Below, in pieces: positions 27,857 through 35,595 of a stretch of 64,000 nt of DNA (position 1 is its first letter; the number at the start of each line of letters is the position of its first letter). Location of the stretch: contig NZ_FOWQ01000001.1 in the NCBI RefSeq assembly GCF_900115505.1, forward strand, positions 496,001 to 560,000, written 5' to 3'. The position numbers were made by a program, and so were the translations under genes. Source of the stretch: Geodermatophilus dictyosporus (GTDB lineage: Bacteria; Actinomycetota; Actinomycetes; Mycobacteriales; Geodermatophilaceae). Under the pieces are notes generated by a model. The model saw nothing but the letters and a program-made list of their open reading frames with translations. It made no database searches and was not told where the DNA came from.

Positions 27857-27869
27857 CCGACCTCCTGGC

Positions 27870-27905
27870 GGCATCGGCATCGGCGTCGGCATCGCCGTCG
27901 GCATG
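27870..27905. repeat. Hexanucleotide run, GGCATC/GGCGTC
   Basis: Six imperfect hexamers lie immediately upstream of the leader-ORF ribosome site. The run could expand or contract and change promoter spacing; this is speculative. Confidence 0.5.
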
Positions 27906-28033
27906 GGCGTGGTCAGGTGGGCGACCGTACGTCTGCGGCCGGGCCGTGGTCAGGGAGGCGCTCGGAACCCCACCGGCGGCGCAGGTTGCCGGGAGCCGGA
28001 AGCCGGGGCGAGCGGCAGGGGCGACTCCGTCCG

Positions 28034-28053
28034 GATGGGGTCTGGACCCCATC
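28034..28053. promoter_or_regulatory. 20-bp perfect dyad upstream of the two-component operon
   Basis: GATGGGGTC-TG-GACCCCATC is a perfect 9-bp inverted repeat with a 2-bp centre, 98 nt before the histidine kinase ATG. Its form resembles NarL/DosR-type response-regulator boxes (G-rich half sites, about 20 bp). It may be the autoregulatory site of the adjacent NarL-type regulator. Confidence 0.55.
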
Positions 28054-28151
28054 TTCGGTCGCGTGCCTGGTCGGCAGGCGGAGCGTGCACGACGCTGGAG
28101 GCAGGCGGACGGACCGTCCCACCGAGGGACGGACGACGGAGGAGCGATCAC

Positions 28152-29135
28152 ATGTCCCGGCAGGTCGGGCTGTCCCTCTTCTGGCGGGTCTGCCTGATCA
28201 ACACGGCCGTCTTCCTCGTGGGCGTCGTCCTGCTGGCGGCGACGCCGGCCACCATCTCCTCGCCGGTCGAGGCGAGCGAGGTGTTCCTGCTGGCCGGCTG
28301 GCTCGCCCTCATCGTGGCGGCCAACGCGATGCTCCTGCGGGTGGTGCTGTCCCCGCTGGACCGGCTCCGGCAGCTGATGGGCGACGTCGACCTGCTGCGG
28401 CCCGGGCAGCGTCTCCCCGAGGAGGGGAACGGCCCGACCTCGGCGCTGGTCGGCAGCTTCAACGCCATGCTCACCCGCCTGGAGGCGGAGCGGGCCACCA
28501 GCGCCGGCCGGGCGCTCGCGGCCCAGGAGGGCGAGCGGCGCCGGGTGGCGCAGGAGCTGCACGACGAGGTCGGGCAGAGCCTCACCGCCGTGCTGCTCGG
28601 CCTGCGGGCGGTGGCCGACCGGGTCCCCCCCGACCTGGCGCCGGAGGTCCTCGCCGTGCAGGAGACCGCGCGCGCCAGCCTCGACGAGGTCCGTCACGTG
28701 GTGCGGCGTCTCCGCCCGGGCGTCCTCGACGACCTCGGGCTGGTCAGCGCCCTGACGTCGCTGGCCGGCGAGCACGCGCGCCTCACCGGCGCCCGGGTGC
28801 ACCGCCGCTTCAGCCCGTCGCTCCCGGACCTCGACGACCGGGTGGAGCTGGTGGTCTACCGGGTGGCCCAGGAGGCGCTGACGAACGTGGCGCGGCACGC
28901 GGGTGCCGGCTGCGTCGAGCTGGAACTGACCGAGACGGGAGAGGGAGCGGCGTTGCTGCTGCGGATAGCCGACGACGGACGGGGGATGGACGGGGAGCCC
29001 GAGGGAGCGGGCCTGCGCGGGATGCGGGAACGCGCGCTGCTCGTGGGCGCCGACCTGTCCTTCTCGACGAACGGGATCCGCGGGACGGACGTGCGGCTGC
29101 AGATCCCGCTCGTCCCGGGGCCGGTGACACCGTGA
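28152..29135 (+). CDS. Sensor histidine kinase, NarL/DesK type (HisKA_3)
   Basis: 327 residues. Two N-terminal membrane segments (about 13-32 and 42-64) enclose a very short outside loop, followed by a HAMP-like linker. The H box is ELHDEVGQSLTAVLLGLR (His near residue 138), and the ATPase has RVAQEALTNVARHA, IADDGRGM and GLRGMRERA. With little extracellular sequence it may sense membrane or internal signals. The stop overlaps the response-regulator start as GTGA. Confidence 0.92.
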   Translation: MSRQVGLSLFWRVCLINTAVFLVGVVLLAATPATISSPVEASEVFLLAGWLALIVAANAMLLRVVLSPLDRLRQLMGDVDLLRPGQRLPEEGNGPTSALVGSFNAMLTRLEAERATSAGRALAAQEGERRRVAQELHDEVGQSLTAVLLGLRAVADRVPPDLAPEVLAVQETARASLDEVRHVVRRLRPGVLDDLGLVSALTSLAGEHARLTGARVHRRFSPSLPDLDDRVELVVYRVAQEALTNVARHAGAGCVELELTETGEGAALLLRIADDGRGMDGEPEGAGLRGMRERALLVGADLSFSTNGIRGTDVRLQIPLVPGPVTP

Positions 29136-29791
29136 GCGCCGGGCGGCCGACGCGGATCCTGGTCGCCGACGACCACGGCATCGTCCGACACGGTGTGCGC
29201 AGCCTCCTCGACGGCGAACCGGACTTCACGATCGTCGCGGAGGCCCGCGACGGTGCGGAGGCCCTCGCCCTGGCCCGGGACGTCCCGGTGGACCTGGCGG
29301 TGCTCGACGTGGCCATGCCCCGGATGACCGGCCTGCAGGCGGCGACCGAGATGTCCAGGCGGTGGCCGGCGATGCACATCCTGATGCTGTCGATGTACGA
29401 CAACGACCAGTACTTCTTCGCGGCGCTCAAGGCGGGCGCCTCCGGCTACGTCCTCAAGTCCGTCGCCGACCGGGACCTGGTCGGGGCCTGCCGCGCCGCG
29501 GTCCGCGGCGAACCCTTCATCTACTCCGATGCGCTGGGTTCCCTGATGAGGGAGTACGTCGCGCGCGCGGACCGCGGCGAGCAGCAGCCGACCGGCCTCC
29601 TCACCCCCCGCGAGGCCGAGGTCGTGAAGCTCATCGCCGAGGGACGGTCGTCGAGGGAGATCGCGGCGCTCCTGGTCATCAGCGTCAAGACCGTCGAGCG
29701 CCACCGGGAGAACGTCCTGCAGAAGCTCAGGATGCAGGACCGCACGCAGCTCACGCGCTACGCCATCAAGACGGGACTGATCGAGCCATGA
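29132..29791 (+). CDS. NarL/FixJ-family response regulator
   Basis: 219 residues. The receiver domain has acidic residues D13/D14 (VADDHGIV), the phosphoacceptor D59 (AVLDVAMPRMTG) and the lysine in GYVLKSVADRD. The C-terminal LuxR HTH is LTPREAEVVKLIAEGRSSREIA, then VKTVERHRENVLQKL. It is coupled at both ends: GTGA overlap with the kinase and ATGA overlap with the PucR gene. DosR-like regulators belong to this family. Confidence 0.93.
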   Translation: MSAGRPTRILVADDHGIVRHGVRSLLDGEPDFTIVAEARDGAEALALARDVPVDLAVLDVAMPRMTGLQAATEMSRRWPAMHILMLSMYDNDQYFFAALKAGASGYVLKSVADRDLVGACRAAVRGEPFIYSDALGSLMREYVARADRGEQQPTGLLTPREAEVVKLIAEGRSSREIAALLVISVKTVERHRENVLQKLRMQDRTQLTRYAIKTGLIEP

Positions 29792-31014
29792 CCACAGTCG
29801 TGCAGCGGACGGCACCCCCCGACGCCGAGCGGGCGCTGGCCGAGTTGTCGGAGGCCGTCGCCGCCCGGCTCGGCGTCCCCGCCGCCCTCCTCGACGGCTA
29901 CCCGGAGGCCCTCCTGGCGGTCGCGCGGACCGGGCGCCGGCTCAGCCTCGAGGAGCAGGCCAGCTGCCGCCGTCTCGGGGAGCAGGCGGTGGGGATGGGC
30001 GTGGGCCTCCCGACGATGGTCGACCTGCACATGCAGGCGTCGCGGCGGCTGTGGTCCCGGCTGCCCGAGCTCCTCGGTGCCTCGCGCGGGCGGGCGGTGC
30101 GCGGCGGCGAGCTGCTCGGCATCGGCGAGGCGGTGTGGCGGGCTGCCGACGCCGCGCTGGGCGCAGTGACGGCGGGCTACCTCGAGGCGCAGCAGTCGGT
30201 CGTCCGGCAGGAGGAGGAGGAGTGGCGGGAGTTCGTCGACGACCTGCTGACCGGCCGCTCCGGCGTCGCCGCATCGATCGAGCGGGGGGAGCACTTCGGC
30301 CTGCAGCTGGCCGCCGGCCGCCACGTCGTGGTCGTCGTCGAGTGCGACCGCGCGGTGAACGCCGGCAGCGGGATCCGCAGGATCGTGGAGGACGCCGCCC
30401 GGACCCACCTCGGGAACCGGGGCCTGCTCGTGGCGGCGAAGGAGGGCCGGGTGGTCTGCGTGGCCGCGCGCTCGCCCGAGTCCGGCAGCACCGAGCACCT
30501 CGGCACGCAGGTGGCCCAGCTGGCCGGCCCGCTCACGGCACGGACCGTCGGCGGCCGGGGCTGGCGCGTGGGGGTCGGCCGGCCCCACGCCGGACCGCTC
30601 GGCGTCCAGCGCTCCTACCAGGAGGCACTGGGTGCGCTGGACACCGCCGCCCGCCTCGCGCTGCCCCAGCGCGTCGTCCACGCCGCGGACCTCCTGGTGT
30701 ACCGCGTCCTGGGCCGCGACGAGACGGCGCTCGCCGAGCTGGTCGGCGCCGTCCTGGGCCCGCTGACGCACGCCCGCGGGGGAGCCGAACCGCTCATCGA
30801 GACCCTGGACGCCTACTTCGCCGCGGGCGGCAACGCCACCGAGGCGGCACGCCGGCTGCACCTCAGCGTCCGGGCCGTGACCTACCGGCTCCAGCGCGTC
30901 CAGGAGCTCACCGGCTACGCGGCGGGGGATCCCTCCGACCGCCTCTCGCTGCTGGTGGCGGTGACCGGTGCACGGCTGCTCGACTGGCCGCGGCGGGCCC
31001 TGGTCACCGGGTGA
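29788..31014 (+). CDS. PucR/CdaR-family transcriptional regulator
   Basis: 408 residues. An N-terminal helical sensor region (residues 1-150), a GGDEF-like/CdaR middle region and the C-terminal PucR helix-turn-helix (AGGNATEAARRLHLSVRAVTYRLQRVQELTG) give the normal layout. Its start overlaps the response-regulator stop, so a two-component pair and a one-component regulator are made together. The target and ligand are not visible; regulation of this stress island is an inference. Confidence 0.85.
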   Translation: MTTVVQRTAPPDAERALAELSEAVAARLGVPAALLDGYPEALLAVARTGRRLSLEEQASCRRLGEQAVGMGVGLPTMVDLHMQASRRLWSRLPELLGASRGRAVRGGELLGIGEAVWRAADAALGAVTAGYLEAQQSVVRQEEEEWREFVDDLLTGRSGVAASIERGEHFGLQLAAGRHVVVVVECDRAVNAGSGIRRIVEDAARTHLGNRGLLVAAKEGRVVCVAARSPESGSTEHLGTQVAQLAGPLTARTVGGRGWRVGVGRPHAGPLGVQRSYQEALGALDTAARLALPQRVVHAADLLVYRVLGRDETALAELVGAVLGPLTHARGGAEPLIETLDAYFAAGGNATEAARRLHLSVRAVTYRLQRVQELTGYAAGDPSDRLSLLVAVTGARLLDWPRRALVTG

Positions 31015-31142
31015 CCCCCCGGCACCTGGCCCGGCGGCGCGACGGCCGGTCGCCGGTCCGGACGCGGAGTTGCAGGGTCCGGGCAGCCAGGCGGTGGGAC
31101 AGTCGTCCGGTTCCGGCGGTGGGCCGCTGCGGGCGGCGTGCC

Positions 31143-31148
31143 TACGTT
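31143..31148 (+). promoter_or_regulatory. -10 box for leaderless STAS gene
   Basis: TACGTT, then 7 nt, then ATG 31156. No ribosome site is present, which fits a leaderless transcript. Confidence 0.45.
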
Positions 31149-31155
31149 CCCCAAC

Positions 31156-31578
31156 ATGAGCCACCGGAAGACGCGTGAGACCACCGCCGCCTCGGGTTGG
31201 GACCTCGAGGTGACCGTCCGCCGCGAGGGACCCGGGCCGGTCCTGCGGATCGACGGCGACCTGGACCTCGGCTGTGCGCCGCTGGTCACCGCCATGGTGG
31301 ACCACGCCGCGGCCGTGTACGGCCGGCCGGTGGCCGTCGACCTGACCGGCGTCGCGTACGCCGACACCCACGGCCTGGCACCCCTCCTGCGCGCCGGTGT
31401 GGTGATCCGGCGGACCTCACCCCAGGTCCAGCGGCTGCTGCGGCTCCTCGGCCTCGCCGTCGGTGCCGGACCGTCCCGGCCCGTGCCCGTCCCCGTGCCG
31501 TCAGGAGGCAGGGACCGTTCCCCGCGGGCACGGCCGCACCGGCGTCGGCCCGCCCTGCGCCCGGCGCTGCCCCGGTGA
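31156..31578 (+). CDS. STAS-domain protein (anti-sigma-factor antagonist-like)
   Basis: 140 residues. The STAS core is VLRIDGDLDLGCAPLVTAMVDHA followed by VDLTGVAYADTHGLAPLLRA. The usual phosphorylated serine motif (D-S-S/T-G) reads ADTHGL, so Thr replaces the normal Ser. A 35-residue Arg/Pro-rich tail follows. Such proteins bind anti-sigma kinases in partner-switch systems, but no anti-sigma or sigma gene is adjacent. Confidence 0.75.
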   Translation: MSHRKTRETTAASGWDLEVTVRREGPGPVLRIDGDLDLGCAPLVTAMVDHAAAVYGRPVAVDLTGVAYADTHGLAPLLRAGVVIRRTSPQVQRLLRLLGLAVGAGPSRPVPVPVPSGGRDRSPRARPHRRRPALRPALPR

Positions 31579-31675
31579 GGCCGGCGCACCGCGCAGGTCG
31601 CCCGGTCCCCACCGCCACACCCACCGGACCGGTCGGCCAGGACCGGCCGCCCACACACCCACCTCGGAGGACCCC

Positions 31676-31960
31676 GTGCTCTCACTGCTCTGGCTGCTGG
31701 TCGTCGGCCTCGTCGCCGGCCTGCTCGCACGTGCCCTCGTCCCCGGCAAGGACTCGATGAGCCTGCTGGCCACCCTCGTGCTGGGGGTGAGCGGATCCCT
31801 GGTCGGCGGCCTCCTGCTCGGCCTGCTCACCGGCGGCCTGCGCGACCGCGGCTTCGGTCCGGCCGGCCTGATCGGGTCGGTGACCGGCGCCGTCCTGGTG
31901 CTGCTGGCCCACAACCGCTGGACGGCCCGCCGGCAGGCGCTGCCGGGTGGCCGCCGCTGA
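31676..31960 (+). CDS. GlsB/YeaQ/YmgE-family stress membrane protein, copy 1
   Basis: 94 residues, three hydrophobic segments with the family pattern WLLVVGLVAGLLARALVPGK, then LATLVLGVSGSLVGGLL and GLIGSVTGAVLVLL. These small transglycosylase-associated proteins are induced by stress; their mechanism is unknown. The GTG follows GGAGG. A second copy lies at 42342-42611. Confidence 0.9.
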   Translation: MLSLLWLLVVGLVAGLLARALVPGKDSMSLLATLVLGVSGSLVGGLLLGLLTGGLRDRGFGPAGLIGSVTGAVLVLLAHNRWTARRQALPGGRR

Positions 31961-31962
31961 CC

Positions 31963-32610
31963 ATGGGCACCCTCTCCTGGACGCTGCTGCTGCTCGCCTG
32001 GGTGGCCACGGGCGCCACGGCCGTCGTCCTGCTCCTCCACCGGCGGGGACACCGCGAGGGCTCCTGGCTGCTGATCGGGGCCGTCCTGGGTCCCCTGGTG
32101 GTGCCGATCGCGCTCGAGCGCGCGGCACGCACCGGCCGGCGCCTGGAACGGCGCGTCGCCCGGGCCGCGGATCCGGCGCCGGCCCGTGACGACCGGTTGT
32201 GCGTCCTCGTCGGCGTGGACGGGTCCCCGGAGTCCGAGCAGGCCGTCCGGGACGCCGCCCGGCTGGTGGCCCCCGCCGTCGGCCGGCTGCTCCTGGTGAC
32301 CGTGGTGGACCCCGACGTGACCGAGGCCCGCGACGGTGGGGAGGAGCAGCGCAGGCGCGCCCGCGAGCTCCTCGAGGAGTCGGCGCGAGCGCTGTCGGCC
32401 ACCGCGGCGACCGTGGAGACCGAGGTCGTCGCCGGGCAGCCGGGTCCCTGCCTGCTGCAGCTGGCCGAGGACGAGGACGTCGACCTCGTCGTCGTCGGGC
32501 GGCGCGGCCGGGGGCTGTCCCGCACCGTCCTGGGCAGCGCGGCGACGACGCTGAGCAGCCGGGCGGGCCGCCCGGTGCTGCTGGCCGCCCCGCCCGGCGC
32601 CCGTCCCTGA
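31963..32610 (+). CDS. Universal stress protein with N-terminal membrane anchor
   Basis: 215 residues. Residues 1-52 form two hydrophobic segments (WTLLLLAWVATGATAVVLLL and WLLIGAVLGPLVVPIAL), followed by a UspA domain from about residue 77 (VLVGVDGSPESEQAVRDA). The ATP-binding signature G-2x-G-9x-G-S is present near the C terminus (GRRGRGLSRTVLGSAATT). A membrane-anchored Usp is less usual than the soluble form. It begins 2 bp after the GlsB stop, so the two are co-transcribed. Confidence 0.88.
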   Translation: MGTLSWTLLLLAWVATGATAVVLLLHRRGHREGSWLLIGAVLGPLVVPIALERAARTGRRLERRVARAADPAPARDDRLCVLVGVDGSPESEQAVRDAARLVAPAVGRLLLVTVVDPDVTEARDGGEEQRRRARELLEESARALSATAATVETEVVAGQPGPCLLQLAEDEDVDLVVVGRRGRGLSRTVLGSAATTLSSRAGRPVLLAAPPGARP

Positions 32611-32624
32611 CCCGCAGGGGCCAG

Positions 32625-32647
32625 GGCACGGGTCAGGCGCCCGTGCC
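32625..32647. terminator. Bidirectional hairpin between usp and mnhG
   Basis: GGCACGGG and CCCGTGCC form a perfect 8-bp stem with a 7-nt loop overlapping the mnhG stop codon. The flanking genes converge here. Confidence 0.55.
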
Positions 32648-32974
32648 GCCGCCTCCGTCCGGCCGGTCGCGGTGGGTCCCCGGGACCAGCGGCGCCCGCG
32701 ACAGCCAGGCCGCCTCGCCGATGGCGTAGCCGGCGATCGGCACGGTGAACAGCTGCAGGGCGGCGGCGACCAGCAGCACCACCACCGCGGTGCCGCTCGG
32801 TGCGAGCACCACGACGCCGAGCAGCACCGACACCAGGCCCAGGCTGGCCGCCTTCGCCACGGCGTTCGCCCGGTTGTACACGTCGGGCAGGCGCAGCAGG
32901 CCCACGGCGGCGATGCCGATCAGCAGCACGCCGAGTCCCACGAACACGTCCCCGACCAGCGTCTGCGGTGTCAC
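32633..32974 (-). CDS. mnhG: Mrp-type Na+/H+ antiporter subunit G
   Basis: 113 residues with three membrane segments and the conserved LLRLPDVYNRANAVAKAASLG. It is part of the multi-subunit Mrp/Mnh cation-proton antiporter. The GTG overlaps the mnhF stop as GTGA. The Gly/Asp-rich C-terminal tail is not conserved. Confidence 0.92.
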   Translation of the reverse strand: MTPQTLVGDVFVGLGVLLIGIAAVGLLRLPDVYNRANAVAKAASLGLVSVLLGVVVLAPSGTAVVVLLVAAALQLFTVPIAGYAIGEAAWLSRAPLVPGTHRDRPDGGGGTGA

Positions 32975-33231
32975 GACGACGACCTCGCGGCGACCAGCCG
33001 GGCGAAGGCGACCGTCGACAGGAAGCCGACGAGCGTGGCCACGAGGACCAGGTCCAGCAGCGCCGGGCGGTCCAGCCGCACGGCCAGCAGGGCGATCGCC
33101 GCGACGACCACCGCGAAGCCGAGGTCCACGGCCAGCGCCCGGTCGGCGTCCGTGGGTCCGGCGACCAGCCGCAGGGTCGCCGCCCCCAGCGCCAGGGCCA
33201 GGACGACGAGGGCGGCGTCCAGCAGGATCAC
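32971..33231 (-). CDS. mnhF: Mrp-type antiporter subunit F
   Basis: 86 residues, three membrane segments. The family core is LRLVAGPTDADRALAVDLG, with LLDLVLVATLVGFLSTVAFAR at the end. It overlaps mnhE upstream and mnhG downstream by 4 bp each. Confidence 0.92.
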   Translation of the reverse strand: MILLDAALVVLALALGAATLRLVAGPTDADRALAVDLGFAVVVAAIALLAVRLDRPALLDLVLVATLVGFLSTVAFARLVAARSSS

Positions 33232-33659
33232 GTCGTTCTCCTCCTGAGGTCGGGGCCGGCGCCGGGGTCCTCGGATCCCCCGTCCTCGGATCCCACCGGC
33301 CGCCAGGCCGACAGCATCTGGTCCTCGAGGGCGCGCAGGTCCGCGCGGAAGGCGTCGAGGTCGCCGGCGTGCATGCCGTGCACGGTCAGCCGCGAGTGGT
33401 CCTCGCTGATCGCCAGCACCATCGTCCCCGGGGTGAGGGTGACCAGGCTCGCGTAGGAGGCCACCTCGACGCGGGTCCGGGACCGCAGCGGCACCTCCAC
33501 CACGGCGGGGGCCAGGCCCTCCCCGGGGGTGACGATCTCGCGCGCCACCGCGTAGTTGGCCCGCAGGAACCGCAGCGCGTACGCCGCGGCGAAGGCGGCC
33601 ACGCGGCGGGCGCGCAGGAGGGCGCGGCGCGGCAGCGGCGGGGGACCGGCGACGCTCAC
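33228..33659 (-). CDS. mnhE: Mrp-type antiporter subunit E
   Basis: 143 residues. After a short basic N terminus a membrane helix (VAAFAAAYALRFLRANY) is followed by the E-subunit core VPLRSRTRVEVASYASLVTLTPGTMVLAIS and LTVHGMHAGD. It lacks the extra N-terminal helices of longer MnhE proteins, as in other actinobacteria. Coupled by GTGA to mnhD. Confidence 0.88.
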   Translation of the reverse strand: MSVAGPPPLPRRALLRARRVAAFAAAYALRFLRANYAVAREIVTPGEGLAPAVVEVPLRSRTRVEVASYASLVTLTPGTMVLAISEDHSRLTVHGMHAGDLDAFRADLRALEDQMLSAWRPVGSEDGGSEDPGAGPDLRRRTT

Positions 33660-35200
33660 GGCCCGGTCACCGCCTCGGCGTAGGCCCCGGTGTCCAGCAG
33701 GCCGGCGGCCGCGGCGTCGGCGGCCGCGAGCAGCGGCTCGGCCCACACGCCGAGCACCACCGCCAGGCCGGCCAGCACCAGCGCCGGGGCGGTCAGGGCC
33801 GGCCGCAGCCGGGTGCGCGCCGCGGTGGCGGTGCCCCGCCCCCCGTCGTCGCGCCGGTCGCCGTCGCGGGGGTGCCCGCCGGCCCCGGCGTCCTCCGGCG
33901 GCGCCTGCCAGAACACGGTGTTCCAGACCTTGAGCATCGAGGTGAGCGTCAGCAGGCTGACCCCGACGACGACCGCGGCGGCCAGGTACTGCCCCTCGGC
34001 CACGGCGGCCGTCGTCAGCCCCAGCTTGGCCACGAAGCCCGACAGCGGCGGGATGCCCACCAGGGCCAGCGCCGAGACGCCGAAGGCGAGGGCCAGCGCC
34101 GGCTCGCGGCGGCCCAGGCCGCCCAGCCGGGCGAGGTCCTCGGTGCCGTGGCCCACGCGCACCGCGCCGGCGCACACCAGCAGCGCCGCCTTGACCAGGA
34201 CGTACTGCACGAGGAAGAAGACGGCCGCGGCCAGCCCGGCGGGGGTGGACAGCGCCAGCCCCAGCACCACGTACCCGATCTGGCTGACCATGTGCGCGGT
34301 CAGCACCGGGCGCATCGCCTTCTCGCCGACCGCGCCGAGCACGCCGACCACCATCGTCAGCAGCGCCGCGGCCAGGACCACCCAGAGGAAGCGCCGGTCG
34401 CCGTCGAAGAGCACGGTGTGGATCCGGATCAGGGCGTAGACGCCCACCTTGGTGAGCAGCCCGGAGAACAGCACGGTCACGGCCGGGCCGGTGGCCGAGT
34501 ACGTCGCCGGCAGCCAGCTGTGCAGCGGGACGACGGCGGACTTCACCGCCATCGCCAGCAGCACCACGGCGCCCGCGACCGCGACGGCCGGGCTCGCCGC
34601 GGCCGCGCCGACCAGCTCGCCGAGGTCCACCGTCCCCGTCACGCCGTAGAGCAGGCCCACGCCGCCCAGGAAGACCGTGGAGGCCAGCAGGTTGACCGTC
34701 ACGTACAGGCGGCCGGCGGCCAGCCGCCGTCCCCCGCCGGCGGCGGTCAGCAGCACGTAGCTCGGGACCAGCATCACCTCGACGAACACGAAGAGGTTGA
34801 ACAGGTCGGCGGTGAGCAGGGCGCCGTACACACCCGCGGACAGGACGAGGGCGAGGGGCACGAAGAAGGGCGCCTCGTCCTCCCCGGTGGCCGCGGCGAA
34901 GGCGAGGGAGACCAGCACCAGCAGCGCGGTGACGGCCAGCACCAGGGCGCTGAGCACGTCGCCGGTCAGCGTGACGGCGATGCCCGCCGGCCAGCCGCCG
35001 AGCCGGAGCACCGGCCGGTCGCCGTCGAGCGTGCCGGCGAGCAGCACCGCGGCGACGGTGAGGACCCCGGCGCTCACCGTCGTCCCGACCGCCCGGCGCA
35101 GCAGCGGGGACCGGCTCCGTCCGGGGGGGTCGAACAGCACGAGCAGCCCGGCGGCGGCCAGCGGGGCCACCACCGGGACGGCCAGCAGGCCGCCGTTCAC
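33656..35200 (-). CDS. mnhD: Mrp-type antiporter subunit D (proton-translocating)
   Basis: 514 residues, about 14 membrane segments, homologous to NuoM/NuoN. Key residues appear in FNLFVFVEVMLVPSYVLL (Glu in helix 5), AVKSAVVPLHSWLPATYSATGPAV (Lys in helix 7) and MRPVLTAHMVSQIGYVVLG. The GTG at 35200 overlaps the mnhC stop. A Gly/Asp/Arg-rich insert near residue 440 is not conserved. Confidence 0.93.
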   Translation of the reverse strand: MNGGLLAVPVVAPLAAAGLLVLFDPPGRSRSPLLRRAVGTTVSAGVLTVAAVLLAGTLDGDRPVLRLGGWPAGIAVTLTGDVLSALVLAVTALLVLVSLAFAAATGEDEAPFFVPLALVLSAGVYGALLTADLFNLFVFVEVMLVPSYVLLTAAGGGRRLAAGRLYVTVNLLASTVFLGGVGLLYGVTGTVDLGELVGAAAASPAVAVAGAVVLLAMAVKSAVVPLHSWLPATYSATGPAVTVLFSGLLTKVGVYALIRIHTVLFDGDRRFLWVVLAAALLTMVVGVLGAVGEKAMRPVLTAHMVSQIGYVVLGLALSTPAGLAAAVFFLVQYVLVKAALLVCAGAVRVGHGTEDLARLGGLGRREPALALAFGVSALALVGIPPLSGFVAKLGLTTAAVAEGQYLAAAVVVGVSLLTLTSMLKVWNTVFWQAPPEDAGAGGHPRDGDRRDDGGRGTATAARTRLRPALTAPALVLAGLAVVLGVWAEPLLAAADAAAAGLLDTGAYAEAVTGP

Positions 35201-35595
35201 CGGGCGCCCCGGGTGCGGTCGGCCGGCACGCGGCCGGCGACGTCGGGCTCCCCGTCGCCACCGGTGTCCCCGCCGGCGTCCCCGCCGGCGTCCCCGCCGG
35301 CGTCCTCGTCCCCGTCCCCGGCCCGGACCAGGGCCAGCAGGTAGACGGTGATGCCGAAGGTGATGACGATCGCGGTGAGCACGAAGGCCTGGGGCAGCGG
35401 GTCGGCGGCCGCGGCGGGGTCGCCCTGGCCGATCAGCGGCAGGTCCCGCCGCTGCATGCCCCCGGCGGAGAGCACGAGGACGTTGACCGCGTGCCCGAGC
35501 AGCACGAAGCCGAGGACCACCCGCAGCAGGCCGCGCTGCAGGACGAGGAAGACGCCCCCGGCGACGAGGACGCCGACGGCGACGGCTGCGGTCAT
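35197..35595 (-). CDS. mnhC: Mrp-type antiporter subunit C
   Basis: 132 residues, NuoK-like with three membrane segments (VAVGVLVAGGVFLVL, VVLGFVLLGHAVNVLVL, AFVLTAIVITFGITVYLLAL). The cytoplasmic tail is made of GGDA repeats encoded by 12-bp DNA repeats (35266-35301). Its ATG overlaps the mnhAB stop. Confidence 0.92.
   Translation of the reverse strand: MTAAVAVGVLVAGGVFLVLQRGLLRVVLGFVLLGHAVNVLVLSAGGMQRRDLPLIGQGDPAAAADPLPQAFVLTAIVITFGITVYLLALVRAGDGDEDAGGDAGGDAGGDTGGDGEPDVAGRVPADRTRGAR
35266..35301. repeat. Three 12-bp repeats in the mnhC tail
   Basis: GTCCCCGCCGGC occurs three times in tandem, coding on the minus strand for Ala-Gly-Gly-Asp units. Copy-number change would alter tail length without breaking the frame. 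Confidence 0.75.

Larger units (their letters stand above)
27857..28151. other. Divergent intergenic region between copy A and the histidine kinase
   Basis: No gene is seen. Nearest copy A there is a run of about six GGCATC/GGCGTC hexamers (27870-27905). In the middle there is a perfect dyad (28034-28053). The rest shows no recognisable pattern. Confidence 0.5.

Noticed and set aside
27870..27905. GGCATC/GGCGTC run as a CRISPR or VNTR array
   Set aside because: Units are only 6 bp, without spacers; too short to be more than a simple repeat.
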